Shown: positions 1 through 15,230 of the stretch, piece after piece
Layout: each line of letters begins with the position of its first letter
How positions within the stretch are numbered: the stretch's first letter is position 1
Source of the DNA: Larimichthys crocea
Taxonomy: Eukaryota; Chordata; Actinopteri; Sciaenidae
Direction: 5' to 3'
DNA length: 64,000 nt
Assembly: GCF_000972845.2 (NCBI RefSeq)
Contig: NC_040017.1
Span: 25,567,606-25,631,605 of the forward strand
The notes under the pieces: model-generated
What the model saw: only the letters and a program-made list of their open reading frames with translations
The model's database searches: none
What the model was told of the DNA's origin: nothing
Made by a program: the position numbers and the translations under genes

Positions 1-1943
1 GCTATTTATCGTGCCCGGGCCACTTAAAGGACAGTTTGTCTGTAAGCAATCGCGTGTCCCCCGCTCTGGAGGCAGGCAGGAGAGTTCAAAACAGAGTTGT
101 AAGGGGAGCGAGGCAGCTGGGGAGAGATGGCGGCTGTGATCGGCAAACTTCTTTGAAGATTTATAAGTCTTGAACACACAAGGCTGCTGGGCCCCTGGGA
201 GCGAGGGAGAGGGAGAGAGAGTCCACGTTAACTCGTGATGTGCCATCAAACGTCATTTTGTTCCACATCAGATCAAATCTTTTCTGTAATTATTAATTCT
301 GAAAGTTCATTTATACCTTTTAATGTTGCTCAGTCTGCTGCTTTTTGTTTCTTTTTGATCCTTTTAAAATGTTTTAAACGCTTTTAAAGTAGTTGATATT
401 TCATAAGCGAGGCTTGAAGGGAGAAGCTGAGTTTATTGTTTTGTAGTTTATTATTTGTGCACAGAAATGGGCTTCAGAAAACTTCTGCACTGCTGCTATG
501 TAGGTCTCCAATCATAAGCCAGCTGCTTTGATAATGGAGGCTAATTTGAGCTTTGAGAAGAAAAGCAGCAGAGTGCCTTTAACTGAGGGTTGTTGCCGGC
601 TGGCTTTCCCCTGCGTGAGGCCCAGTGCAGGCACAGCCCCATTCTGCTCCAGCTCCAGACAGACTTGAATCTCTGCCAGGCCTCTTTATTCTGTGGTCCA
701 ACTCTTAATCTGTTCCAGACCTTTTCAGTCAAAGAACTCCAATGTGAGAGGGGAGGTGGGGGGCAGGGAGAGGCTAGGCGAAAGGGGAGGAAAGAAAAAC
801 GAAGGAACAGAGGGAAAATGCCGACGGGATAAGCATGCATCCTCTTTTTAAGATCCAAGGAGGTGGTGAACAACGAATGAGCCATGAGTGCAACCGTGGC
901 TGAGTTCAAAAGGGGGGCTGGCCTGCGTGGATATGTTTTCTGTACGTGCTGCTCTGGATGAACAGCAAGGGGGAAACATGGTAGGATAGCTGGGTGCACA
1001 GACAGGCTGCTTTCCTGTGGGAGTTTGAATGTTTTTGTTTTTCTCTTTTTTTAAGTTTTATGAGTGATGTCATCGCTGTGTGATAATCATAGTGTGATGA
1101 GACAGGGTCACTTCATAGTTGGATGTTCTGTGGACAGTGCAGCTGCTGGGCCACTCCATTAGGGAAAAATTGAGAAATTACTTTTGGCAAAACTCAATAG
1201 CAACTTGTTGTTTTAAAAAAAAAAACGTCGTCATGTTTATTTTGGATAACCCGCTCAGCTTGCTTTAACAGACTTATTGGAGCTACTGGATTAAAAAAAA
1301 ACAAAAAACATCACATTTCATATTTTCATTTTAGTTTCATCAATACGTTTTTAAATAGTAAACTGATTGACTTTAATTAACTGGTAAATATATAAATGTT
1401 ATAAAGTTAAATCATTCCCATACAGGCTGCCCTGCACTGTTGATATTTCCTGACTGACTCAATGTTTTCCATCTACTTGTTATTCAGTCAGGTCAACACA
1501 CGGCTGGCCTCACTCAGACTTTACTGTTGTACAAGATGATAAAACCGTTTCTATCACATCCAGACTGTTTCTCCACTCCGCTTATCTCGATGCTAGAAAC
1601 GCAACACCTTCCCCGGGACGCCATTCTTTTTTTCTTTTTAAAACTTGTTAAATTGACAGCAGACAAATATTTACAAAGCCTTCAAAGGTGCTGTACCCTG
1701 GTCACATAGAGAACTTCCCACAGCTGGCAACACACCCTCAGCTCGAGCTCTACCTGCTCCAGGTGATCTTGTGGTGTAACACGCCTTCCAGCGTGATGGT
1801 CTGATAAGAGGCTGTGTTGCTGGCTCGTTGTGTTGCAGGGGTGCGTGAAAAAGACAAAAGGCAGACAGCATTAACTTGTCTCTTATCTGCCTGGCTGGCT
1901 ATCACCACCAGTATGTGCTGCTGACTTCAACCACCTCTGCAAA

Positions 1944-1944
<1 letters not shown>

Positions 1945-2000
<56 letters not shown>
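1945..2000. repeat. (AC)n microsatellite
   Basis: 28 uninterrupted AC units in a yap1 intron. Confidence 0.97.
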
Positions 2001-2001
<1 letters not shown>

Positions 2002-2861
2002 GTCTTCTGGCCTCCTTTTTTTTTATGCTATCACACTGGCCCTGAACTGAACCTGTCCTTCGCTCCTATCTCACCCACAGATGTAACTCCCCTGCTTCGA
2101 TATGCTCATTGTTTGTGCGTAGTTCCTGCAGTAACATTGGTTACTGTTAGATGTTTGGTCTGTGAGGGGAGTCCTTGACGGCTGTAAGACTGCACTCACA
2201 TCTTTTAAAAGAATATCAACTTGGGTGTTAGTCACGTAGTTTGGTTTCTGTAAGCTGTGATAACATGGCTTACAGCTGGGAACATGGCAGGACCGATACA
2301 ATGAATTCAGTCCGGGCACAAAAAGACGGAGCTGGCACACGATCAGAGAGTTGTAAACGTTTTACTGTGGAAAAGTTGGATAGGTCAAAGTTGAATCTGG
2401 CACTCTGTAAACTTTGGAAGTTTACAATTACACTTGTAATTTTCCTTTTTGTTTTCTTTTCCAAATAGATTTGGCTGTCAGGTTGTCGGTCCCCAACCTG
2501 TCTGACTTGTTGAAACATAGACGAGTACAATGTGATTATCCTTTTGGAAAAAAAATGGTCAAAAATAAAGACCAAAGTTATTCGAAACCAGAATATTTCC
2601 TTAATTGTGCAACCTGTGTGTCGGTAAATCTTTCCCCATTTGCCTCCCCTCAGTTTTTAATACGTGCTCTTCCTCAAAGCTCGGGGCTTTAACAAATCTG
2701 CAGCTGCCGACATGGCCCTATGTGTAGCACCTCTGCCTCGAGAACAGCTGATGGTGCCCTGATGGTGGAGTGATTCAGCCACAAAAGACTTCAGTATCTG
2801 CCAAAGATAAGAAGCAGAGAGAACCAACACTCTCCCATTGCTTCGGTTGATGTGTGCAAGA

Positions 2862-2884
2862 GACAGAGAGAGAGAGAGAGAGAG
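2862..2884. repeat. (GA)n microsatellite
   Basis: About eleven GA units in a yap1 intron, next to a G-rich region at about 2885-3020. Confidence 0.9.
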
Positions 2885-4083
2885 GAGGCGGCTCCATGGC
2901 TCTGTTTGTGTGCATGTGCTGGGCTGGGGTGGGGTTGTTGGGGGAGGCAGCGTGCACAGAGAAGGGTGGGAGGGAGGGAAAGGGTAGACGGGAGGCAGGG
3001 CGGGGCCTCCTGAGCTTCCCAGGGAGAGCCCTGAGCCACGGTTCATTCAGCTCCTGAGATAGTGTAAACAGACAGTGATTGAATGGTGATGAGAAAGGTG
3101 CCGGGGCGGGCAGGACCAGAGGCAGCCCTGCATGAAAATTGTCCCCCCGTCAGGGCTTTGTTTTGGTTGCTGCTTCAAGCGCATAAGCAAACAGCACTCC
3201 TCATTGGTTGCGTTACTGTTACACCCCTTGTGGTCAAGCACATTTGCTTCCCTTTCTCTGCTACAGTGATAAAACGTGTGACCTACTTTGCATACATAGA
3301 TTGCTGCTTTTATACTCATGTTTATTAGATCCACCCTGCCTGGAGTTAAGAATAACAAAGATTTCACTGGGGGACAGCTGTTGTTTTCAATACACGTGTT
3401 CTGATATTGTTAACATGGAACAGACTTGTTAACGGATGATGTAATTACATTCGCTGGGCGAAACTAAACTTAACAGAACCCGATGTGAGGCTATTTGAAA
3501 TCACTTTTTCTGATCGGCACTCGTTGAGTCGGCTGAAGTGAACCCATCAGGGCCAGAGGAAGCAGGCAGTCAGTCATGAGGGATAATCTGTGATTTGTTT
3601 AGAAGGAAACAAAAACGCACAATGAAAGGATAAGTCATAACTGATGCAATGTACAAACGCACAACTAACAAAGCCTGTCTTTAGTCAGTGTGTGGGAGGG
3701 GATCAGGTCTTACAGGAATAGTGGTTGTTTCAGATACTGGGTGGAAAACCTGGGTCGAGACTTCCCTTGTCCTACACAACCTGCTGCACTGGCTCCGCTC
3801 TTTTTTTACAAGTGCGGCCCGTAGAAAAGAAAGAAAGCGCTCAAGTTGTCGGTCTTGTTATGCAGCCGGAAATTCAGCCAAGCGTTAAAAGGTGTAGTTG
3901 CAAAGACTGTATTTATAATCTGCTGGAGATCATATACGGATTATGCATTGTTTTTTTTTTTACATTATTAGAAAAGCTGTACATATTTACAAGTATACAA
4001 TCACCTGATAATTGTTTTTATTTCTTTAGTTTCACAACCACTGTAGCTTCTCCTTTTATACTAGGGAGGAGAGAGTGAAGTGA

Positions 4084-8156
<4,073 letters not shown>

Positions 8157-10945
8157 AAGATATCCGAGCAGGGCGCTCCTTCCTTCTCTGCCTACACTCT
8201 GAACTGCTGCCTGCTCTGATCTGTGAAGGATTCATAGATGCTTCTTACAAGACATTTCAGCGAGCGTCTCTGGACTTCTGTCTCTGTCTCCGGCGTGTAA
8301 GGCCAACCTCCTTTTTTGAGGCAGTATTGTTCTGTTCTTTTCACTGGTGTGTTATCTCCTTTTTATTTTGTCTGTGTCTTCAAGGCTGGCCCATGAACAG
8401 ACAATTACGCAAGGGTCCCCAAATCTTTCACAGGTCTGTCAGTGAATCTAGGGCATCTTTACCTAGAGCAGGGGTCGCTCCTTCCCCTGGTCTCCCCCCA
8501 CGGTCGGGCGGGGCGGGTGCATGTACTCTCTTTGCAAGGACTGCCATCATCAGTTATCGCCTGGAGTTCTCTGGTGCCTCTTTTTTTTTTTTTTTTTCTT
8601 GCAATATATTGTGAAGCAGCACTACTTAACTGTATCTGGGACGATTGCATCTAGCTTAAGTAGCTTTATATTTGGCCTTGTATGTTTTTTATTCTTTCTT
8701 TTGTTGTTTGTTTTTTTTCAACGAGCCTGAGAAACCAAAAATGATGTATTTGAAGCATAAAGAACAATACTGATTTGGAGTAAAGGTAATGTGAGGCCCA
8801 GTTTGGACATGTTGGCTTTGCTTAGGGGGGTTGGGGGTTGGAGCCTGGGGACCGACTACATTGCTGCTTGGCTGTGCCAGCAAGTCTAAGTTAAACCTTT
8901 GATAGATCAAGTGCCTTCAGTTGTATTTTTTTCAGACGCGAGCAAAACGAACAATTACTAAGTTTCTGCGATGCAGCAATAAGGCTGCATCATATACATC
9001 TACCACACTTTCCTCTATCCACTGTTCAATAATCAAAAGTGTATTTGTTTTATAAACACATTATAAAGGGGATTTAGGGATTTCTGGTTGGGTTTTTTTT
9101 TTAAAACCCGAGCTTCTTTGTATCTCAGTCTTATCCGAGCATAATTCATAAATTCATTCTTTGTTTTATCTTTTTACTATTCTTTTATTTTTTAGGTTAC
9201 TACATATGTATGATAGCTTAGATCAAAAAAAGGCATTTTTTTTTGCTTGTTTTTAAACTTCTTTCATAGATGAATTAATCCATTTTTAACAGGGTCGACC
9301 GTTATCGCAGCACGTCACTTCAAAACGATGAAGTCCGCCGAGACACAGATTGATTCAGTCTTGGCTTTTTTTTTTTTTTTAAACCATTTAGCTGATTCTC
9401 TTCTTGTCTCTGATTTACTATATACATATTAGTGTTATTGTTTATTTGTTGATCACATGCAGCTTTTTACTATCTTTCCTGAACATTAACCAAAAAAAAA
9501 GAAAAAGGCAGATCTCTTGGCTAAACAGAAACTATAGCTCTTTTGATCAATTTTTAAAAAAAAACCTTGTGACGACGTACAAGAGTTACAAAGTTTGAAA
9601 GTGTCTTCCTTGAGGAGGGAGCCGAAACCCCTCGGCTCGATGCTGTGCCGTGTGTTTTTGAAAGAAAGAAGGGGTTTGGAGACTACAGCCGGGACAAGTT
9701 GAAGCAGGTTTAAGAGTCACGTCGAGGGGTAAGCGTAGAAGGCCAGGGTTTGACTGACTGACGTCGGTGAGTTAACACGGATTGTTTGAAATATGTTTTT
9801 TTGTTTTTATTTTGTGAAATAATCAAGAAACAATCAGTTATTATCTCAGTCAGGAATTGTTGTGGCGGATTCCAAAGATGTTTTTTTTTTTTGTTTTTTT
9901 TGTAATGGCGCCAACACACTTTTTTTTTTTTTTTTTGCTTCCATTTTCACAGAGTCCAGAAACGGTATGATTTGTTTTAAATCAGCCTCTGTAATGAACA
10001 CACTGTATAAGCTAATGAGAAAATGATGTAGGTTTTTTTTTTTTTTTTTTAAGTGTTAACGGACACTCTGAATAGGTCTAGCTGAGAGATTCTTTCGTTT
10101 TTTTTTTAGACGAGATGGTTGTTTTTGAGTGACTAACCCTGAGATTGAAGATGAGGCTTCAGAACAGAGAAAGTTTTTTTTTTTTCTAGATACGCTCACA
10201 TGTTTACATTCTCTCTGAGTAAGAAACTGCTACAGCCACAGTGGAAACACAGACAATTCTTTCATAATTAAGTTTTTTTTTTTATGTTTACAGCATGACT
10301 ACATCTTTGCATTACTGCAGTACCCTTTGAATAATCAGCCTGCCCTCCTCGGTCGAGGACTTGCAGGATGTCACACTGATTCTGTTGCCAAGCAATACTT
10401 AATTGGTAGCATTAACTTCATGGAACAATTTTTTTTTTTTTTTTTTAGATCAGAGAACATGAACAATCTTTTATTCTGTGTGAGAAACCTCTTTTAGTTT
10501 TGATTTTATTGATCATTAAATCATGTGTTGATGATGGATTTAAGATGGATAAACAGTGTTGGTGAGAACAATGCAACTAAATGAGTGGTACACGACAGTG
10601 CTTGTATTGCACGGCAACAGAGTTTTCATTTTGATGCAATGACACATTTTTTTTGTCACACAAACCTGATTTTATGCTTACTTAGTGTGTAACTGTCGGA
10701 GCATATTTTAGCTGTTGACTGTCATTGTAGCAGTAGAACTAATCACACAAGTTAAAGGATTTTGTATTTAGAGTTTTTCTAAATGCACATGAAATGAATT
10801 TATATTCAGTAATGATCTGTTCTTTTTTTTTTTTTTTTGATAGATATGTGCATGTGTTTTAGAACAATAAATTCTGTTACATTATATCTTGCTTCATATG
10901 ATACTTTGAAATTGGCCTGAAATAAAGTATATACTTTGTGGTAAC
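8157..10945 (+). other. yap1: yap1 3' UTR
   Basis: The sequence after the stop is A/T-rich with no long conserved frame, and ends near two AATAAA hexamers at 10866 and 10921 followed by GT-rich sequence. The implied 3' UTR of about 2.8 kb is long, as in other vertebrate YAP1 transcripts. It holds six T tracts of 15-18 bases (8581-8597, 9366-9380, 9920-9936, 10033-10050, 10429-10446, 10823-10838) and several shorter ones. The exact cleavage site is inferred. Confidence 0.75.
10921..10926 (+). terminator. yap1: Probable yap1 poly(A) signal
   Basis: AATAAA at 10921, followed within 20-40 bases by a GT-rich stretch (about 10938-10970), is the best 3' end for the + strand transcript. A second AATAAA at 10866 could serve as an alternative site. 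Confidence 0.65.
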
Positions 10946-11354
10946 ATTTGCCTTGTGTGGTCATGTTTTTTTATTTATTTTTTAATGATTTCTAAATATG
11001 CAGAAGTTTATCTGTGCCATACTCTATCAGAAGGAGAAGCTGTGTAGCTTTAACGTTTGTCTGTCACTTGAACACAGATAGAAATGAATAAAGCTAAAAA
11101 CAAGAATAAAATGGAACCAAAGGTGAAAATAAAATATAAAAAAGCGACACTGACAAACAGAATACAACTATATACAAGTGATTCAGCAGAATAAATCTGT
11201 AACTTCTTCATTAAATAATGCAAATACACATTTTATATGTTGTAAATAAATAGATTAAAAGTCCAAGCAGGTGCAGAAATGCATTCTAAGTCAAATTAAC
11301 AATAATATTAGTTTATCTGTGATACAGATACAAATATCATGACCAGAAGGAAAA

Positions 11355-11437
11355 GACGTTTTATTTTGAAAATTTTCCACCGGAAGTGATTCTTAGGTAT
11401 TGTAGTTTACCTTCATGGCCACTGGGGGCAGTATTAC
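11355..11437 (-). repeat. Motif-bearing dispersed repeat, copy A (inverted)
   Basis: Read on the - strand, this segment runs CTGCCCCCAGTGGCC, AAACTACAA, ACTTCCGGT and TTTCAAAATAAAA. The same ordered blocks occur in copies B (about 11617-11730) and C (about 12540-12675). The order is constant but the linkers differ in length, as expected for old copies of one element. The family is not named here. Confidence 0.6.
11419..11430 (+). promoter_or_regulatory. CTCF-like motif
   Basis: CCACTGGGGGCA, preceded by GG, fits the CTCF core CCASYAGRKGGC with G for A at position 6. It lies within repeat copy A. Binding is unproven. Confidence 0.4.
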
Positions 11438-11468
11438 ACCTCTGATATAAACGTCTTAAGCACACGTT

Positions 11469-11471
<3 letters not shown>

Positions 11472-11540
<69 letters not shown>
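11472..11540. repeat. (GT)n microsatellite
   Basis: About 34 uninterrupted GT units, the longest dinucleotide run in the window. Alternating purine/pyrimidine sequence of this length can adopt Z-DNA. Confidence 0.97.
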
Positions 11541-11541
<1 letters not shown>

Positions 11542-11616
11542 CGCTCCTACGTGTCTCCTACCAGGTGTTACGTGTGTCACCTTTTCACCTGCACCGGTAA
11601 CAGACGCGTGGTCGAC

Positions 11617-11730
11617 AAACGCTGCCCTCTCGTGGTGATTAAGAGGAACTGCAGCACCGTTTTAGTCACCAATACTTCCGGTAAACACTTTCAAACTAAA
11701 GCCTTAACTAACGTTAACATTTACAAAATA
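11617..11730 (+). repeat. Motif-bearing dispersed repeat, copy B
   Basis: Ordered blocks GCCCTCTCGTGG (11624-11635), GGAACTGCAG, ACTTCCGGT (11674-11682), ACTTTCAAACTAAA and CTTAACTAA match copy C in the same orientation and copy A in reverse. It carries a CTCF-like core with one mismatch and a consensus ETS site. Confidence 0.6.
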
Positions 11731-11846
11731 AAATAAAATATACATATAAGTGTCCTTGTTCCATTCTGTGCTTTTATATTTTTATTTTATTGTATTTTTA
11801 TAGTATTCAAATATACCGGACTGTTATGACGACCTAATTTTTTTTT

Positions 11847-11847
11847 C

Positions 11848-11945
<98 letters not shown>
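11847..11945. repeat. Compound (TTTC)n / (TGTC)n microsatellite
   Basis: A run of TTTC units passes directly into about 14 GTCT units. The junction at about 11890 is abrupt, consistent with one unit type arising by point change from the other and then spreading. Confidence 0.97.
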
Positions 11946-12190
11946 ATTTCTACAGTCACTTTCTACTTTTTGTTCTATATAGTTTTTATAGATGTTTAGC
12001 ACTTCTTACAGTTATATATTTATCTTGTCCGTAAATGTTTAATTCCTCTGCACATTTTCAAATCCTATGCAAATGTTTAATTTTGCTACACATGTTTCAT
12101 TCCTCTGTGCATGTTTAATTTTATCTCAGGTTCATTTTAACGTACGGCTCCTGTGTTATAGGTTATATCTAATGTATGTTTGCATTTCCT

Positions 12191-12231
12191 TCGGATCGAT
12201 CGATCGTCTGTCTGTCTGTCTGTCTGTCTAT
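12191..12231. repeat. (GATC)n(GTCT)n microsatellite
   Basis: Three GATC units are followed by about six GTCT units, echoing the tetranucleotide tract 250 bases upstream. Confidence 0.9.
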
Positions 12232-12539
12232 CGTTAATTGCCAGGCATTGGTCATGGGTGTATCCATCCAGCTTTTGAAAGGGGCTGACAGTAGGTGTAA
12301 GCTGTATAAAGAAAAATGTTTTATAAAGTATAAGCAGTGTAAAGCAGCAGTGTCTCGTTATATTCTGTTAGTTAGTGTCCATGGTTTGTGGACTAAACTG
12401 GAACTGCGAGCGTCAAATTAGTCAAACTAGTATCTGAGTATCTGTACGTGTGAACACTTCCAGTAAGTTTATTAGTCACTGTCATTAATCAGAGGTGTGT
12501 GCGCACTGAGTCATTAATGTTAACTCAGGTTAACGTGGC

Positions 12540-12675
12540 CTCTGTGCGCCCTCTAGTGGCCACAGCGAGAAACTACAGTCGCGCTACACAAGCGTCAAGG
12601 CAGATACAATAACAACACATGGGCACTTCTGGTTAGTACTTTCAAAATAAATCTTTAACTAAAATTAGTATATGC
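12540..12675 (+). repeat. Motif-bearing dispersed repeat, copy C
   Basis: Blocks GCCCTCTAGTGG (12548-12559), GAAACTACAG, ACTTCTGGT (12625-12633), ACTTTCAAAATAAA and TTTAACTAA align with copy B about 920 bases upstream. The longer linker (about 66 versus 39 bases between the first and third blocks) shows an indel between copies. Confidence 0.6.
12548..12559 (-). promoter_or_regulatory. CTCF-like motif (full core match)
   Basis: On the - strand this reads CCACTAGAGGGC, a full match to CCASYAGRKGGC, extended by GG before and GC after. It lies in repeat copy C in the yap1-maml2 spacer, facing copy A's motif in convergent orientation. Confidence 0.5.
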
Positions 12676-12866
12676 AGTTTCAAAGCTGTGTGTAGTGAAC
12701 AGACGGCAGACTGTATATTTATTGGATTTGGATTGGAGTCGGTGTTACTTTACAAAAACATGTTAATGTTAAATGTGCTATATCTTCAACAACATTGACC
12801 GCTGGGCTTACCTGTCTGTGCTGGAGGGACGACACGTGCATGCAGAAACGTACCTGGATCTGCTTT

Positions 12867-12932
12867 CTAACATTACTCTAACATTAATCTAACATTAATC
12901 TAACATTACTCTAACATTAATCTAACATAAAC
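12867..12932. repeat. 11-bp tandem repeat
   Basis: About six copies of CTAACATTAAT, alternating with the variant CTAACATTACT. The last copy is degenerate. Confidence 0.9.
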
Positions 12933-13699
12933 CCTTTTCCGGGCACTCAAGGCAAACCAAACTAGGAGACACTTTGACATTCCTGTGATTAGACCCAATG
13001 CGAAACATCTGTGTATACCTGACACACTATCATGGGGATTGTAGTCCTTTTACTCACATGGACTACAAACGTGAAGGACAAAGATACAATGTGGAAGAGG
13101 GAGGAAACATCTTTGTCTCCAGATCTCACTCTGAAATCTGAGAGAAAATATAATGACGATCTTTTTTTTCTTTATGGAAATTATTTGTATATTATTCTTT
13201 ATTGCTTTGTAAAGCCAGTGAGATGAATCTGCAGTGTTTTAAATGCTACATTAATTGTTTCATTCAGAGATGTCAAATATCGTTTGAACCAACTCTAAAC
13301 TTTTTGCAAACAAACATAAAACACATTAAAAAAAAGATACTCCAACATATTTTAGCACCTAATGCCCAGAATAACAAGAAAACAACATCATTCATATGGT
13401 TCACATTAAATGTAGAACATTTTCATTAAAATGCTGATTTCTTTATTAGTGATATCTTAGAATGAACATACGTGCTATAAACAATGGATGAGGGAATTTT
13501 AAAACTGTTTGCATACAAATTAATTTAGTCAGATGTCATTATATTAATTATATTCAGCTGAAATCTTTGAATCTATCTGTGGTCACTATTAAGTAATCAT
13601 GTCTGGACTCAGAAGACTATATCAAGCAATTACAATAACAAGTCTATATTTTAAGAAACCCGTTTTTGTCTTTGCAAACCAAATCTTCAATTAAAGGAA

Positions 13700-14382
13700 A
13701 TAAACAACACTTTTTATTTATTCATTTATTCAAACCAATTTGATTAATTACATGTATTATAATGTATCATTACTATCCCAATAATTATTAAATATCACAG
13801 GAAATAAAAACTAATGGTTACATTATTTAAATTGCATCAAAAACTACCACAGATGAAAAAAAAAAAAAGCTTGAACGATAAGTAAGAAATCGTCTGGTTG
13901 TGGTAAGGTTTTCTGTGTGTATGGTAGCAAAGCTTCTTAAGGTAAATACCATATCATGCTAAATAGTGGATGCAGATTTAGAAACTTAACTCGGAATATC
14001 AAGATGAACTTGAAAGCAACACAGCAATGTTTTCTTTTCACAGTGTGAATTTGGTATTTCATCCTATGCGACAGCACTACAGCATGAGTATGACAGAGAG
14101 ACCACGAAAACGGTGACTGCAAAGAAAAAGCAGTTTCTTGGCCAATATACCAGGAATAAAATATGCCGAGCACTAAGGACAGAACACAGATTCCTTTCAC
14201 AGTAAATACAATACAAAACAATACAGTATACTTGGATAACAAATAATATGAGTTTATAAAATTCCATTTTAACATTATTTAAAAAATGTTACCCCTTACA
14301 TCTTACATCCATTCCCTCTATAGTTTGAGCTGTGGGTCTTTTTTTTTTTTTTTTTTTTTTTTTAGTAATCTGTGACTCAAAT
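13700..14382 (-). other. maml2: maml2 3' UTR (inferred)
   Basis: Sequence downstream of the maml2 stop on the - strand, A/T-rich with no conserved frame, extending to the AATAAA cluster. It includes a 25-base T tract (A tract on the sense strand) at 14339-14363, directly beyond the stop codon. Confidence 0.55.
13713..13730 (-). terminator. maml2: Probable maml2 poly(A) signal cluster
   Basis: Three AATAAA hexamers read on the - strand (TTTATT on + at 13713, 13717 and 13725), about 650 bases past the maml2 stop. A further one lies at 13442. The mRNA probably ends near 13690-13705; this is inferred. Confidence 0.5.
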
Positions 14383-15230
14383 TCATGAGTGACTGCCCAA
14401 GATCTCATCCAAATTTATATCTTTCATCCAATCATCATTCCCAGAGCCAGACTTAAGCAGAGAGTCTATGAAGTCTGAGTCCGTGTTGATCCCTGGAACC
14501 GTGTTGTCTCCCTCGGGGAGGAAGTCAAAGGTCAGACGGTTGGCCCGGTTATTCTGGTAGTTGTTAGAGCTGGGACTGGGCTCTGCAAAGTTGCCTGCTG
14601 GTACCCTCTGTTCAGGAGAGGCCTGGTTCAGGTTTCCCACTGCTGCTGATGGAGATCCCATCATTGGCTGGCTTGGTCTTGGGCCTGTGTCTCTTATCGA
14701 AGGGTTATGAGGGATCATCCCGATGTCTGGTGCTACTTGGTTGGGAGGGCCAATGTGTCTCTGTTGGTATGGGAGGTTTGGCATGTCCAGTTGCGCACCC
14801 TGAGACTGTAGTGGATTGGGTAGCCGCCTAACATTGAGTCCAGCTGTCACTTGCTTGTTGGCTGAGCCCCAGCCCATGTTGACATTTTTCATCAAGCCTC
14901 CGAGACCCTGTCCTGGTACCCCTGAGGGATGCAGGTCAGCTGTCGGTCTCGGGTGTTGTACACCTGCTACATTGTTCATCCCAAACGAATTTCCGTGCGC
15001 GTTTGGCCCCAGGAACCTGGCTTTGTTTTGACTGGGTCCGATTCGATTCTGATTGTTATGCTGCTGGAACTGGCCGATGCAGGAACTCGGATGACAGTCG
15101 GCCCCGATCCCAAATCTGCGGTCCGCTGGTGAAGGACTCATCTTTGAACCAGACCTACCTGGGAGGTGACAAGACATGGCCTGTAGGTCATTCTCAGGGC
15201 CACTGCTGGAAGACTGGGAGGAGTTTTGAC
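14383..15230 (-). CDS. maml2: maml2 exon 5: C-terminal activation domain
   Basis: Acceptor TATCTCTTTAG (AG at 15232-15231); the TGA stop is at 14385-14383. Two bases complete a Gly codon and then 282 residues follow. The beginning GQNSSQSS and NDLQAMSCHLPG resemble human MAML2. A long Asn/Pro/Gly/Gln-rich middle follows, and the end is NRLTFDFLPEGDNTVPGI, NTDSDFIDSLLKSGS and GNDDWMKDINLDEILGSHS. The acidic, hydrophobic tail is the second transactivation domain. Confidence 0.95.

Larger units (their letters stand above)
10946..13700. other. yap1-maml2 intergenic spacer
   Basis: Between the two inferred 3' ends I see no gene. The stretch holds a (GT)n run, compound (TTTC)n/(TGTC)n and (GATC)n/(GTCT)n microsatellites, an 11-bp tandem repeat, and three related copies of a small repeat with CTCF-like and ETS-like motifs. 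These are listed separately. Open frames within it are short and not protein-like. Confidence 0.7.

Noticed and set aside
11847..12932. Regular short repeats considered as a CRISPR-like array
   Set aside because: The units are contiguous tandem repeats without unique spacers, in a vertebrate locus.
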